The position numbers were made by a program, and so were the translations under genes. Below, one piece after another: positions 33,548-43,524 of a stretch of 55,778 nt of DNA (within the stretch, counting starts at the first letter, position 1; every line of letters begins with the position of its first letter). The DNA is taken from the NCBI RefSeq assembly GCF_000770795.1, contig NZ_JRKJ01000017.1, forward strand, positions 1 through 55,778. The letters are read 5' to 3'. Source of the DNA: Lysobacter dokdonensis DS-58. Its GTDB lineage: Bacteria; Pseudomonadota; Gammaproteobacteria; Xanthomonadales; Xanthomonadaceae. The notes under the pieces are model-generated. The model was not told where the DNA came from and ran no database searches. It worked only from the letters and a program-made list of their open reading frames with translations.

Positions 33548-35260
33548 TCAAGCAGGCCAGCGCTGGAGCAGCGACTGGACGAGTTCCTGGGGCGCCGCGG
33601 AGGTCGCGCCGCGCGCGGTGAGCGCCATCGGCGCGGCCGCGTCGTAGCAACCATCGGGCGACTGGCCGGCGACGAGCGCGCCTCGGCCGGCGAGCGACAT
33701 GGCCGAATCGACCAGTGCCGGATCCGCGCCGCTGAGCATCAGCACGGCCGAATCGTCGGACGGCAGTGCGTCGAGCAGCGAGAAGCCCTGTGCGAAGCTC
33801 AGGCCATGCGTGCCATCGAGGCCGAGATCCGGCGGCACGATGTACACGTTGCCCGGCTGGATCTTCGTGCCGCCGTCGGCCAGGTGCACCGGCAGGATCG
33901 CCGCGCGCGCCATCTGTTGCACGAGGCGGTCGTAGCGGCCGCCATCGAGGCGCTGGCTGATGAGCACCGCGCGCGGGAAACCGGCGGGCAGCGCGGTGAG
34001 GATCTGGCGCACCGCATCGGGGCCGCCGATGCCGGCGAGGATGAGCACCACGCCGTGGTGGTCGTCGCTGGAGGCGCCCGAACCGACGATGGCGAGCGAA
34101 GAGATCTTCTTCTCCAGCGCATCGAGGTTCGACTTGAATTGCGCGGCCACCGGCGCTTCGCCCAGGCGCGGCGTCGCGGCCGGTGCGTCGGTCAGGTCTT
34201 CGAGCGAGAGGTTGCGGAAGCTGACCACGCGCTCGGCCTGCTTCGGCGCGGGCGGTGCGTCGATCGGCGCGATGTCGAAGCCCATGCTCGGGAGATCTTC
34301 CTTCGGCGCGAATTCGCGCACGGTGGGAAGCTCGATGGGCATGTCGACGGCGTCGAGCGTTTCGCTCGGCGCGTTGCCGAGGTCGCGCAGCAACGCGTCG
34401 AAGTCCTGCGTGGATTCGCGGAAGGCGGGCGCGGGCGATTCGAAGGCCGGCGTGTCGCCTGCGAAATCGAGGTCGTTGATGTCGTCGGTGAAGGAAAGGG
34501 CGCCGTACTCCGACGCAACCTCACCCTGTACCTCCGCGGCCGTCGCAACGGCGGGAACTTCGATCTGTGCTTCGTCGAAATTCGGAAGCTCGAACGAGAA
34601 GGTCTCTTCCTGCGCGGCTTCGACCACCGGCATGTCGACGATCTCTTCCACTTCCGGCATCGCGACGACCGTGTCGATCGTCGGCATGTCGAATTCGAGT
34701 GCTTCCAGCGAATCGATCGCGTCGTTCGATTCCGTCGCCTCGACCGGCGCGAAGGCGATCATCGATTCGCCGATCGCCGTTTCCGCCGGCACGTGCGCGA
34801 CCAGGTCGTCGGCTTCTGCCACGAACGTCGCGATGTCCGCGTCGGCGTGGCGGTCTTCCGGCTTTTCCAGGCGCGCGGCGCGCGGCAACGGGTCGCTGTC
34901 GGGCTCGCGGCCCGGCGGCAGGACGTCGTCGTGGCGATGGAGCTTCGCGGCCAGGTGGCGCACCCAGCGGGCGGCGTCCCAGCCTTCGCGGCGCGCGGCC
35001 AGGTCGGCCTCGTCGAAGATCACTTCGATCGCACGGTCGGCCAGTACGTCGTCGAACTTCTCCAGCGCGTCTTCCACCGCCGGGTCGAGCGCGACGAGCA
35101 CCGTTTCCACGCCCGCGATGCGCAGCGCCTGCGGATCGATGACCGACGGATCGGCCTCGATCACCACGTCGCCGCCGGCGTCGCGCAAGGCGGCGCGGAG
35201 GCGTTCGCAGGCTTCACCGGGGCGCGCGAGCAACGCGACGCGCGGGGACGACTCAGCCAT
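33548..35260 (-). CDS. chpB: ChpB: CheB-like protein with degenerate methylesterase site
   Basis: The product has 570 residues from ATG 35260, overlapping the chpA end by 8 bp. Residues about 1-120 look like a divergent receiver-like domain (VALLARPGEAC, VLVALDP). Residues about 130-390 are an acidic low-complexity linker rich in Asp, Glu, Ala and Pro. Residues about 400-570 are a CheB-type methylesterase domain: AGIGGPDAVRQILTALP, AVLISQRLDGG, LADGGTKIQPGNVYIVPPD. The catalytic Ser of GASTGG is Gly at 410, the His of QHMP is Arg at 437, and the Asp of GMGxDG is Ala near 515. It therefore looks catalytically dead and may act as a scaffold or regulator of PilJ. Confidence 0.85.
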   Translation of the reverse strand: MAESSPRVALLARPGEACERLRAALRDAGGDVVIEADPSVIDPQALRIAGVETVLVALDPAVEDALEKFDDVLADRAIEVIFDEADLAARREGWDAARWVRHLAAKLHRHDDVLPPGREPDSDPLPRAARLEKPEDRHADADIATFVAEADDLVAHVPAETAIGESMIAFAPVEATESNDAIDSLEALEFDMPTIDTVVAMPEVEEIVDMPVVEAAQEETFSFELPNFDEAQIEVPAVATAAEVQGEVASEYGALSFTDDINDLDFAGDTPAFESPAPAFRESTQDFDALLRDLGNAPSETLDAVDMPIELPTVREFAPKEDLPSMGFDIAPIDAPPAPKQAERVVSFRNLSLEDLTDAPAATPRLGEAPVAAQFKSNLDALEKKISSLAIVGSGASSDDHHGVVLILAGIGGPDAVRQILTALPAGFPRAVLISQRLDGGRYDRLVQQMARAAILPVHLADGGTKIQPGNVYIVPPDLGLDGTHGLSFAQGFSLLDALPSDDSAVLMLSGADPALVDSAMSLAGRGALVAGQSPDGCYDAAAPMALTARGATSAAPQELVQSLLQRWPA

Positions 35261-38200
35261 TGCGCGGACCACCTTGTTCGGCGAGCAGTTCGAAGACGTT
35301 GCGGAGCAGTTCGTGCTCCTGGTACGGCTTGCCCAGGTAACGCTCCACGCCGATGTCGAACGCGCGCTGGCGATGCTTCTCGCCGGTACGCGAGGTGATC
35401 ATGATGATCGGCACGTTGCGCAGGCGCGCGTCGGCCTTCATCGCGGTCGCCAGTTCGTAACCGTCCATGCGCGGCATTTCGATGTCGAGCAGCATCAGGT
35501 CGGGCACGCGCTCGTCGAGCTTCTCGAGCGCGTCGACGCCGTCCTTCGCGGTGGCGACTTCGAAGTTGTGGCGTTCCAGCACGCGGCCGGTGACCTTGCG
35601 CATCGTGACCGAGTCGTCGACCACCATGACGAGCGGGACGCGGCGCGCTTCGGGCTGCGGCTGCGGCGCGACGTCGCGCGGCATCGAAGCCTGTCGGCGC
35701 ACGAGCGGCGCGACGTCGAGGATCACGACGACCGAGCCGTCGCCCATGATGGTCGCGCCGAAGATGCCCGGCACCGAACCGACCTGCGGGCCCACCGGCT
35801 TGACCACGATCTCGCGGTTGCCGACGACCTGGTCGATGCTGACCGCCGCGCGCAGTTCACCCGAGCGGATGAGCAGCAGCGGCATCTGCAACTGGCCTTC
35901 GGCCTTCGCCGCGGCGTGGCCGAGGAGCAGGCCGAGATCGTGCAGGCCGTACGCTTCGCCGCCGTAGGTGTAGCTCTCTTCGCCGGTGATCTGGTCGCGC
36001 GAGATTCGGCCCACGCCGCGCACCGATGCGATCGGCACCGCGTACGTGGTTTCGCCGATCTTGACAAACACCGCCTGCGTGACCGCGAGCGTCTGCGGCA
36101 GGCGCAGCGTGAACGTCGTGCCCTGGCCCTCGCGGCTCTTGATGTCGAGCGCGCCGCCGAGCTGGCGGACTTCGCTGGCCACCACGTCCATGCCCACGCC
36201 GCGGCCGGCGAGGCGGCTGACGGTGTCGGCGGTGGAGAAGCCCGGCTCCATGATCAGCGCGTCGAGGTCGGCGTCGGCCAGCACCGCATCGCTGCGGATC
36301 AGGCCGCGCTCTTCGGCGCGCTTGCGGATGGCGTTGCGGTTCAGGCCCGCGCCGTCGTCGCCGACTTCCAGCACGACTTCCGAGCCTTCGCGGCGCACCG
36401 CGATGCGGATCGTGCCTTCTTCGTTCTTCTTGTGCTTCTTGCGCTCGGACGGCGCTTCCAGGCCGTGCGCGACCGCGTTGCGCAGCATGTGTTCCAGCGG
36501 CGCAGTCATGCGCTCGAGGACGTTGCGGTCGAGTTCGCCCTGCGCGCCTTCGAGCTTGAGCTGCACGTTCTTGCCGGTTTCGCCCGCCGCCTGGCGGACG
36601 ACGCGGCGCAAACGCGGCACGAGCGCGTCGAACGGCACCATGCGCGTGCGCATGAGGCCTTCCTGCAGTTCCGAGCTCACGCGCGACTGTTGCAGCAGCA
36701 GCGTTTCGTACTGGCGCGTCAGGTCTTCGAGCGAGCCCTGCAGCGAGGTCAAGTCCGCCGCGGATTCCGCGAGGCCTCGGCTGAGCTGCTGGAGGTTGGA
36801 GAAGCGGTCGAGTTCCAGCGGGTCGAACGTGGCGTCGGCGGTATCTTCGCGCTGGTAGCGCGCGATGATCTGCGCTTCGGTTTCGATGTCGAGGCGGCGC
36901 AGCTGGTCGCGCAAGCGCGCGTTGGTCTGCTCCATTTCGCCCATCGCGCCGCGGAAGGCGCCGAGCTGCTGTTCCAGGCGCGAGCGGTAGATCGCGACTT
37001 CGCCCGCGTAGTTGACGAGTCGGTCCAGCAGGTCGGCGCGGATGCGCACCTGTTCCTGCGGGGCGCGCACGCTGGTGTCGTCGTCCTCGCCCGTCGGCTG
37101 CGAATCCATCGGCGCCGACAGCGGCTTGAGCTCCGCCTTCGGCTGGATGTGCACCGGGCGCTCGTACACCTCTGCCGCCGGTTCGTACGTGCGGCCCTTG
37201 GCGCGCGCATCGAATTCGGCGATCAGCGCCTCGGGCATCGCGATGGCGCGGCGCTCGGAGACGCGCGTGACCATCGCATGCAGGCGGTCGAAACCGCGCT
37301 CGAGCAACGGGATTCCGTCGCGGCCGAGTTCGCTGCGGTGTTCGACCACGGCTTCGAGCAGCGATTCCATCGCGTGGCCAAGTTCGCCCACGGCCATGAT
37401 GCCGGCCATGCGCGCGCCGCCCTTGAGCGTGTGCAGGTCGCGCTGCAGGCCGACCAGGTGTTCGCGCTCGCTCGGGTTCTCGCGCAGGTGCGCGAGCAGA
37501 CCGTCGGAGTGGTCGAGCAGGTCGCCGCCTTCTTCGCAGAAGATGTCGACGAGTTCGGGGTCGAGGTCGGTGATGTCGAGCGCTTCGTCCGGATCGCCGT
37601 GGCCGGCCATCGCGTCGGCGAGCATTTGCGCGACGGCGGGTTCGGACTCGGGCTCGGCTTCGACTTCCGGTTCGGCTTCCGCGACCGGTTCTTCCACCGG
37701 CGCGATCGACTGCGCGGCTTCGGCTTCGGCGCGCGCAGCTTCGAGGCGCTGCGCTTCGTACTCGGCTTCGAGGCGCGCGTATTCCTCGGCTTCTTCCGCC
37801 GCGACGCGTTCGGCTTCGGCACGTTCGGCTTCGGCGCGTTCGGCTTCGGCGCGTTCGGCTTCGGCGCGTTCGGCTTCGACACGTTCGGCTTCGGCGCGAT
37901 CGGCTTCGGCACGTTCGGCTTCGAGGCGTTCGGCTTCGAGGCGTTCGGCTTCGACGCGTTCGGCTTCGAGGCGTTCGGCCTCGAGGCGCTCGGCCTCGAG
38001 GCGCTCGATTTCGGCGAGTTCGGCGGCGAGGCGTTCGGCCTCGGCGGCTTCCGCTTCGACGCGTTCGAACTCGATGCGCTCGGCTTCGAGGCGTTCGGCG
38101 GTTTCGAGCGCCTGGAGACGCTGTTCCGCTTCGAGGCGTTCGGCTTCCACGCGCTCGGCGTCGAGCAGCGAGGCTTCCAACGCGGCCTGCGCGTCGATCG

Positions 38201-41200
38201 CTGCGGCGTCGAAGGCTTCGCCCGATTCCAGCTCGATCGTTTCGACCTGCGGCGATTCCAGCGTCACCGATTCGATCGACGCATCGTCGAACGCGATCGC
38301 GTCGAACGCCGGTGCTTCGACTTCGCCGTCGAGCACGATCTCTTCCAGCACGATTTCTTCGAAATCGGACTCGGCCAGGGCTTCGGCTTCCGGCGCGTTG
38401 GCCGGCATGCCGTTGTCGACCGGGATCTGCGTCGCGAGATCGAGGAACGCCGAGAGGTCTTCCGACACGATGATGTCGTCGGCGACCGGCGTATCCAGCG
38501 GTTCGTCCTGCAATTGCAGGCCGGTGTCGACCGGCGCGTCGCCGGCGAGGTCGGTGAACTCCGACAGATCCACGCCGCCCGTGAGTTCGGCCGCTTCCAG
38601 CTCGACCGGCTCGGTCGGCAGCAGCGGCATCTTCGCTTCGGGCAGCGAGTCGCGCAGTTCCGCGACCTGGCGCGCGAGCGATTCGAACACCGGCACGCGC
38701 GGGGCGTCGGACTGCAACGCTTCGACCGTGCGGCGGATGGCTTCGGCCGTCGCGGCAAGCGCGGCGACGCCCTGCACCGTCGGCACCGCGTGCGCGGCGA
38801 GCATGCGCTTGATGTACGTCTCGGCCGGACCGGTGAGGTTGGTGATGGCCGGGACTTCGGTCATCGCGAACGCACCGTTCATCGTGTGCATCGCGCGCAG
38901 CAGCGCGTCGTTGGCGGCGATCGGGCGCGATTGCGCCTGCGCGAGCCACGCATCGATGGTGACGAGGTGGCCGCCGACTTCGGTGCCGAGGATTTCGAGC
39001 AGCACCGGATCGACCTTCGCGGCGATCGTCGGTTCGTCCTCGACGACGGGCGTGGCGACTTCGATGGTGTCTTCGACGAGCGCTTCGACCACCGGAGCGG
39101 TCGCTTCGGACACGACCGGCGCGGCGGAGGCGACGTACGTCGCTTCTTCACCCGCGGCGACGCGATCGGCGATGGCTTCGATGCCCGCCAGGTCGGCGGT
39201 CAGCGGCGCTTCGCCACGCAGCGCGGCATGCAACTGCGGCAGCGTGTAGAAAGCCTGCTCGACGAGCCCGATGACCGCGGGGCTTGCCGGGCGCGTGCCG
39301 TCCAGCACGCGGTTGAGCATGTTCTCGATCTTCCAGCTGAACTCGCCGAGCGTCTTCGCGCCGACGAGGCGGCCCGAACCCTTCAGCGTGTGGAAGACGC
39401 GACGGATCGGACGCAGCTTCTCGTTGTCTTCCGGTGCGGCGCGCCAGGCGGGCAGCATCGTTTCGAGATGGCCGATCTCTTCCTCGAATTCCTCGAGGAA
39501 CACTTCGCGGATTTCGTCGTCGATGTCGTCGCTGGTCGCTTCGAATCCGCCGGCAACGCCGGTGGCGACGGGCGCGGCCGTCGCGGCGGCGGGCGCTTCG
39601 ACGACCGGCTGCGTGGCTTCGGAGACGAACGTGATCGGCGCGGCGGCAACCGGTTCGGTCGGCGTCGAGACGAACGCCGTGGGCGCTTCGACTTCGGCGG
39701 CCGGCGTTTCGATCGCGATGTCGGCCGGCGCTTCCGCGTCCGCCTTTTCTTCGGCGGGCAGCGGCCAGTAGCGCAGCGTTTCCAGGCTCTGGCGCGCGAT
39801 GTCGAGGATGCCGTCGCGGCTCGGACGGTTGTCGCGCAGCGCTTCGAGGTAGTACTCGATCGAGGCCAGCGCGTCGGCGAGCGTGTCGAGTTGCTGGCCG
39901 TTCGGCACGCGCTTGCGCGCGAGCAGTTCGTTGTTGGTGTAGCGGCCGATGCCGGTGAGATATTCGGCCGGCTGCGGCAATTCGAGGATGCGCAGCGCAC
40001 CGCCGACTTCGTCGAGCAGGCGCGGCACGTCGGTCAGCTGCGAGTGGTCCCAGCTGGTTTCGACGAACGCGACGAAGGCCTGTCGCGCGTCGGCGAAGTT
40101 GGCGATCGCCTCACGGATCAGGATGTCGAGCACCTTGCGCGATTCGGCGCCGATGGTGTCGCCGTCTTCGCTGTCCGCGCGGCCCAGGCGTGCGACCTGG
40201 TCGTCGAGCGAGGCATCCACGTAAAGCAGGGCGCCGGCGATGTCGAGCAGCGCGCCTTCGTCGGCCGGGCGATTGCCCGCGACGATGTCGTGCATCGCAT
40301 CGCGCTGTTGCAGCACGACGTTGCGCGCGACCCCGAGGCCCATCATGCCGAGCGTGTCGGCGACGCGGCTCAGCGCTTCCACCTGCGGCTGCAGGTCGGA
40401 TACGCCGGTCTGCTTGGTGCGCAGGTGCAGGTCGAGCGAATCCTTGACGCGCAGCAGGTCTTCCTTGATCGCGGCGGCGACGGTGTCCAGCAGCGCGCGA
40501 TTGCGCCCGCTCAGACTGCCGCGTGCATGCGCGAGCTCGGACTCGGTCGGCATCTGCGCGGCCAGGTCGAACGTGCTGCGCAACGCATCGAGTGCGTTGT
40601 GCGATTGCTCGTTGTGCGCGACGTGGTACAGCAGCTGGCGGGTCGGCTCGGCCGTGGGTTCGCCACGCGCGTTGAAACCATCGCCTTCGAAGACGTGGCG
40701 CGCTTCGCGTTCGACGCCGGCGAACGCCTGGCGCAGCGCCTTGGTCGCCGGGAGGGCGCCGTCGCGCAGTGCGGTGGCGACGCTGGAAGCGACCCACAGC
40801 ATGCGGCGCGTGGCTTCGTGGTCGGCGCTTTCGAGCAGACCGTCGATGGCCTTCGCGATGCCGCCGATGTTGGTCGGCGCACCGTCCTCCGGCCACTGCG
40901 CGAGCGCATCGCGCAGCGAGGACAACTGCTGGCCCGCCATGAGCTGGCGGCTCTGGCGCGGCAGCGCCATCGGCGCGGGCAGGTCTTCCGGCAGCGGGCG
41001 GTCGAGGTTCGGCGCGAACAGCACGCTTTCGCTCAATCCCGTTTCGCCGCGTGCGGCGCGCAGCTCGTTGAGCAGCGGCAGCAGGACGATCGGGATGTCC
41101 TTGTGGCCACCCTGCAGGCGCTCGAGGTAATCGGGCAGCAGCACCACGCCACGCATCAGCGCAGCGCAGGCTTCATCGCGGTCCGCCACCGCGCCGACCG

Positions 41201-41456
41201 CACCTTGCGGGACGACGAGGGCGAGCGCGAGGCGCTCCATTTCCTCGGCGACCATCGCCGGGGCGTAAAGCTCCACCATGCGCAGCGTCCCGTGCACCTG
41301 GTGCAGGAAGCTCGCGCAGAAGCGCATGTAATTGGTGTCGGAAGGATCTTCGGCGAAGGCCTCGATGTCCCTGCGCGCCTGGCGCAGGGTCTCGTCGATC
41401 TCCGGCTTGATCCAGCCGAGCGTGGTGGTGTCGATGGCGTCGCGCAACGCGGTCAT
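35253..41456 (-). CDS. chpA: Chemotaxis-type histidine kinase ChpA (PilL-like)
   Basis: The product has 2067 residues, the central kinase of the Pil-Chp system for twitching motility. Hpt-like phospho-relay sites are seen at FLHQVHGTLRM (about residue 50), VFHTLKGSGRLVG (His about 689), AMHTMNGAF (His about 857, degenerate) and DLHTLKGGARM (His about 1342). A long Glu/Ala/Arg repeat lies at about 1094-1252. Then the CheA core: dimerisation part (DLLDRLVNYAGEVA), HATPase with MLRNAVAHGLE (about 1660) and VGDDGAGLNR, GRGVGMDVV, a CheW domain (KIGETTYAVPIASV) and a C-terminal receiver with Asp in MLLDIEMPRMDG (about 1991). It phosphorylates PilG and PilH. Cytoplasmic, at the cell pole with PilJ. 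Confidence 0.95.
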   Translation of the reverse strand: MTALRDAIDTTTLGWIKPEIDETLRQARRDIEAFAEDPSDTNYMRFCASFLHQVHGTLRMVELYAPAMVAEEMERLALALVVPQGAVGAVADRDEACAALMRGVVLLPDYLERLQGGHKDIPIVLLPLLNELRAARGETGLSESVLFAPNLDRPLPEDLPAPMALPRQSRQLMAGQQLSSLRDALAQWPEDGAPTNIGGIAKAIDGLLESADHEATRRMLWVASSVATALRDGALPATKALRQAFAGVEREARHVFEGDGFNARGEPTAEPTRQLLYHVAHNEQSHNALDALRSTFDLAAQMPTESELAHARGSLSGRNRALLDTVAAAIKEDLLRVKDSLDLHLRTKQTGVSDLQPQVEALSRVADTLGMMGLGVARNVVLQQRDAMHDIVAGNRPADEGALLDIAGALLYVDASLDDQVARLGRADSEDGDTIGAESRKVLDILIREAIANFADARQAFVAFVETSWDHSQLTDVPRLLDEVGGALRILELPQPAEYLTGIGRYTNNELLARKRVPNGQQLDTLADALASIEYYLEALRDNRPSRDGILDIARQSLETLRYWPLPAEEKADAEAPADIAIETPAAEVEAPTAFVSTPTEPVAAAPITFVSEATQPVVEAPAAATAAPVATGVAGGFEATSDDIDDEIREVFLEEFEEEIGHLETMLPAWRAAPEDNEKLRPIRRVFHTLKGSGRLVGAKTLGEFSWKIENMLNRVLDGTRPASPAVIGLVEQAFYTLPQLHAALRGEAPLTADLAGIEAIADRVAAGEEATYVASAAPVVSEATAPVVEALVEDTIEVATPVVEDEPTIAAKVDPVLLEILGTEVGGHLVTIDAWLAQAQSRPIAANDALLRAMHTMNGAFAMTEVPAITNLTGPAETYIKRMLAAHAVPTVQGVAALAATAEAIRRTVEALQSDAPRVPVFESLARQVAELRDSLPEAKMPLLPTEPVELEAAELTGGVDLSEFTDLAGDAPVDTGLQLQDEPLDTPVADDIIVSEDLSAFLDLATQIPVDNGMPANAPEAEALAESDFEEIVLEEIVLDGEVEAPAFDAIAFDDASIESVTLESPQVETIELESGEAFDAAAIDAQAALEASLLDAERVEAERLEAEQRLQALETAERLEAERIEFERVEAEAAEAERLAAELAEIERLEAERLEAERLEAERVEAERLEAERLEAERAEADRAEAERVEAERAEAERAEAERAEAERAEAERVAAEEAEEYARLEAEYEAQRLEAARAEAEAAQSIAPVEEPVAEAEPEVEAEPESEPAVAQMLADAMAGHGDPDEALDITDLDPELVDIFCEEGGDLLDHSDGLLAHLRENPSEREHLVGLQRDLHTLKGGARMAGIMAVGELGHAMESLLEAVVEHRSELGRDGIPLLERGFDRLHAMVTRVSERRAIAMPEALIAEFDARAKGRTYEPAAEVYERPVHIQPKAELKPLSAPMDSQPTGEDDDTSVRAPQEQVRIRADLLDRLVNYAGEVAIYRSRLEQQLGAFRGAMGEMEQTNARLRDQLRRLDIETEAQIIARYQREDTADATFDPLELDRFSNLQQLSRGLAESAADLTSLQGSLEDLTRQYETLLLQQSRVSSELQEGLMRTRMVPFDALVPRLRRVVRQAAGETGKNVQLKLEGAQGELDRNVLERMTAPLEHMLRNAVAHGLEAPSERKKHKKNEEGTIRIAVRREGSEVVLEVGDDGAGLNRNAIRKRAEERGLIRSDAVLADADLDALIMEPGFSTADTVSRLAGRGVGMDVVASEVRQLGGALDIKSREGQGTTFTLRLPQTLAVTQAVFVKIGETTYAVPIASVRGVGRISRDQITGEESYTYGGEAYGLHDLGLLLGHAAAKAEGQLQMPLLLIRSGELRAAVSIDQVVGNREIVVKPVGPQVGSVPGIFGATIMGDGSVVVILDVAPLVRRQASMPRDVAPQPQPEARRVPLVMVVDDSVTMRKVTGRVLERHNFEVATAKDGVDALEKLDERVPDLMLLDIEMPRMDGYELATAMKADARLRNVPIIMITSRTGEKHRQRAFDIGVERYLGKPYQEHELLRNVFELLAEQGGPRNG
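37700..38175 (-). repeat. 15-bp tandem repeat array inside chpA (AERLE/AERAE units)
   Basis: On the plus strand the unit is about GTTCGGCTTCGAGGC or GTTCGGCTTCGGCGC, repeated with small changes, densest between 37800 and 38110. In the ChpA frame it encodes EAERL/EAERV/EAERA units of five residues. Because the unit is a multiple of three, copy number can change without loss of frame. The best repeated block has eight nearly identical units in a row. Confidence 0.85.
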
Positions 41457-41489
41457 GCCGATAAATTCCTTGCAGCTGCCTGCGTTGTG

Positions 41490-43496
41490 TTACGCGGGCA
41501 GCTTGAAGTCCGCGACCGAACGACGCAGGTCGGCAGCGAGCTGGGCCAGGTTGCCGATCGACTCGGCCGTCTGGCTCGCGCCCTGCGAGGTCTGCGAAGT
41601 GATCTGCTGGATGGTGTTCATCGTGGCGGTGATGTTCGACGCGGCGCTGGACTGTTGCTGCGCTGCGGTCGAAATGCCCTGAATGAGGTTCGACAGGTCG
41701 GACGACACCTTTTCGATCTCGCCCAGCGCCGTACCCGCGTCTTCCGCGAGGCGTGCACCGGCGACCACTTCGGAGGTCGTCTGTTCCATCGAGCTCACCG
41801 CTTCGTTGGTGTCGGACTGAATCGTCTGGACCAGCGTTTCGATTCGCTTCGTCGCGTTGGACGCGCGTTCGGCGAGTCGCTGCACTTCGTCCGCGACGAC
41901 CGCGAAGCCGCGGCCCGCTTCACCCGCCGAGGCGGCCTGAATCGCGGCGTTCAGCGCGAGGATGTTCGTCTGCTCGGAGATGTCGTTGATCAGTTCGACG
42001 ATCGAGCCGATTTCCTGCGAGCTTTCGCCCAGGCGCTTGATTCGCTTCGAGGTTTCCTGGATCTGGTCGCGGATCGAGTCCATGCCCGCGATCGTCTGGC
42101 GCACGACGCCGGCGCCCTTGGTCGCGATCTGCACCGAGCGCTGCGCCACGTCCGCCGATTCGGCGGAGTTGCGCGACACCTGGTTGATGGACGCCGCGAT
42201 TTCCGTGATCTTGTCGGAGGCCGAGTTGATTTCCTGCGCCTGGTGCTCTGCGGCTTCGGCCAGGTGCATGGCGGTCGCCTGCGTTTCCTGCGCGCTGGAG
42301 GCCACCTGCACCGAGGTGTCGTTGATCGTCGCCACGAGGCTGCGGAGCTGCTCGACCGCGAAGTTGATCGAGTCGGCGATCGCGCCGGTCATGTCTTCGG
42401 TGACCGTCGCCTTTACCGTCAGGTCGCCTTCTGCGAGCGAACCCATTTCGTCGAGGAGGCGCATGATCGCCTCCTGGTTGCGGTCGTTGAGTTCCTTCGT
42501 GGTTTCGAAGCGCTTCTGCTGCTGGCGCCACAAGGAGAACAACAAGCCGCCGAGCGCGACGACCAGCGCGATACCGGCGCCGAGGCTGACCAGCGGGTGG
42601 CCGACCGGGTTGGTGCTCTTGACCGAACCGAAGGCGGTCAGCGCGTCGAAGAGGCTCTTGCTGTCGTCGAGCAGCGCGTCCGAACCGGTGGTGATGGCCG
42701 CGGCGGCCGACTGCGCGGCGAAGAGGTTGCCCGAACCGGCGAGGATCGCGTCCAGGTCCTTCTTCATGTCCGTCCACAGGACGCCTGCCTGGTTCAGCGC
42801 GCCGATGGCGGCGCCGTTGGTCAGCTTCTGCACGTTGGCCGAACCGCCGTCGCGCAGGCCCTTGAGGACGTTTTCGAACACGTCGGTATCGCGCTTGAGC
42901 GCGTCACCGGCGAGCGAGGCGGTCGCGCCGCCGGCGCGGATCTGCGTCACGCGCTGGGCCATGGTCGATGCGAGCACCACCTGGCGCAGTGCGATGTACA
43001 CCTGCGAGGAGGGTGCGCCACCGGCCGACATCGCGCGCACGACTTCGTCGAGCTGCGCCTGCAACTGCGGGACCTTGGCGTTGAACTTGTCGGCGTGGCC
43101 GGCGAATTCGACGACCGTCTTCTCGGCGCCGATCACCTGGTCGGCGCTGCGGCCGAGCGGGGCCCACGTTTCGGCGACCTTCTCGATCGGGCTCGACACG
43201 CCGGCCTTGTCGCCGTAGCCGTCGCGCAGGCGCGCCACGCTCGTCTCGATTTCCGACTTCGTCTGCCGGAAGGAGGTGAACGCTTCGGGCTTGCCCGAAA
43301 CCGCTTCACGGCCCTGGACCGCCAGCTGCTGCGAGAGCACCTGCAGGCCCGCCGCGCTGGCGTTCGCACCCGACAGCTGGCTGCTGCGGTAGGTCGCGAC
43401 GCCCGTGTTGCCGGCGAGCAGGACCAGCGAGAGGACCAGCAAGCCGATCCACGCCGTCGTGCCGATGCTGCGGCCCTTTTCCATCATCGTGCTCAT
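41490..43496 (-). CDS. pilJ: Methyl-accepting chemotaxis protein PilJ
   Basis: The product has 668 residues from ATG 43496 (MSTMMEKG). TM1 is about 15-35 and TM2 about 310-330, enclosing a large periplasmic sensor with two related helical repeats (about 36-305, as in PilJ family). HAMP about 335-390, then the signalling domain (about 390-668) with the hairpin tip [44 protein letters not shown] shown here as segments [14 protein letters not shown] and [14 protein letters not shown]. PilJ senses type IV pilus state or surface contact and controls ChpA. It lies 34 bp upstream of chpA's ATG and 29 bp after pilI. Confidence 0.96.
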   Translation of the reverse strand: MSTMMEKGRSIGTTAWIGLLVLSLVLLAGNTGVATYRSSQLSGANASAAGLQVLSQQLAVQGREAVSGKPEAFTSFRQTKSEIETSVARLRDGYGDKAGVSSPIEKVAETWAPLGRSADQVIGAEKTVVEFAGHADKFNAKVPQLQAQLDEVVRAMSAGGAPSSQVYIALRQVVLASTMAQRVTQIRAGGATASLAGDALKRDTDVFENVLKGLRDGGSANVQKLTNGAAIGALNQAGVLWTDMKKDLDAILAGSGNLFAAQSAAAAITTGSDALLDDSKSLFDALTAFGSVKSTNPVGHPLVSLGAGIALVVALGGLLFSLWRQQQKRFETTKELNDRNQEAIMRLLDEMGSLAEGDLTVKATVTEDMTGAIADSINFAVEQLRSLVATINDTSVQVASSAQETQATAMHLAEAAEHQAQEINSASDKITEIAASINQVSRNSAESADVAQRSVQIATKGAGVVRQTIAGMDSIRDQIQETSKRIKRLGESSQEIGSIVELINDISEQTNILALNAAIQAASAGEAGRGFAVVADEVQRLAERASNATKRIETLVQTIQSDTNEAVSSMEQTTSEVVAGARLAEDAGTALGEIEKVSSDLSNLIQGISTAAQQQSSAASNITATMNTIQQITSQTSQGASQTAESIGNLAQLAADLRRSVADFKLPA

Positions 43497-43524
43497 GTCG
43501 AACCTCTATGTCTTGCGATGCGGC

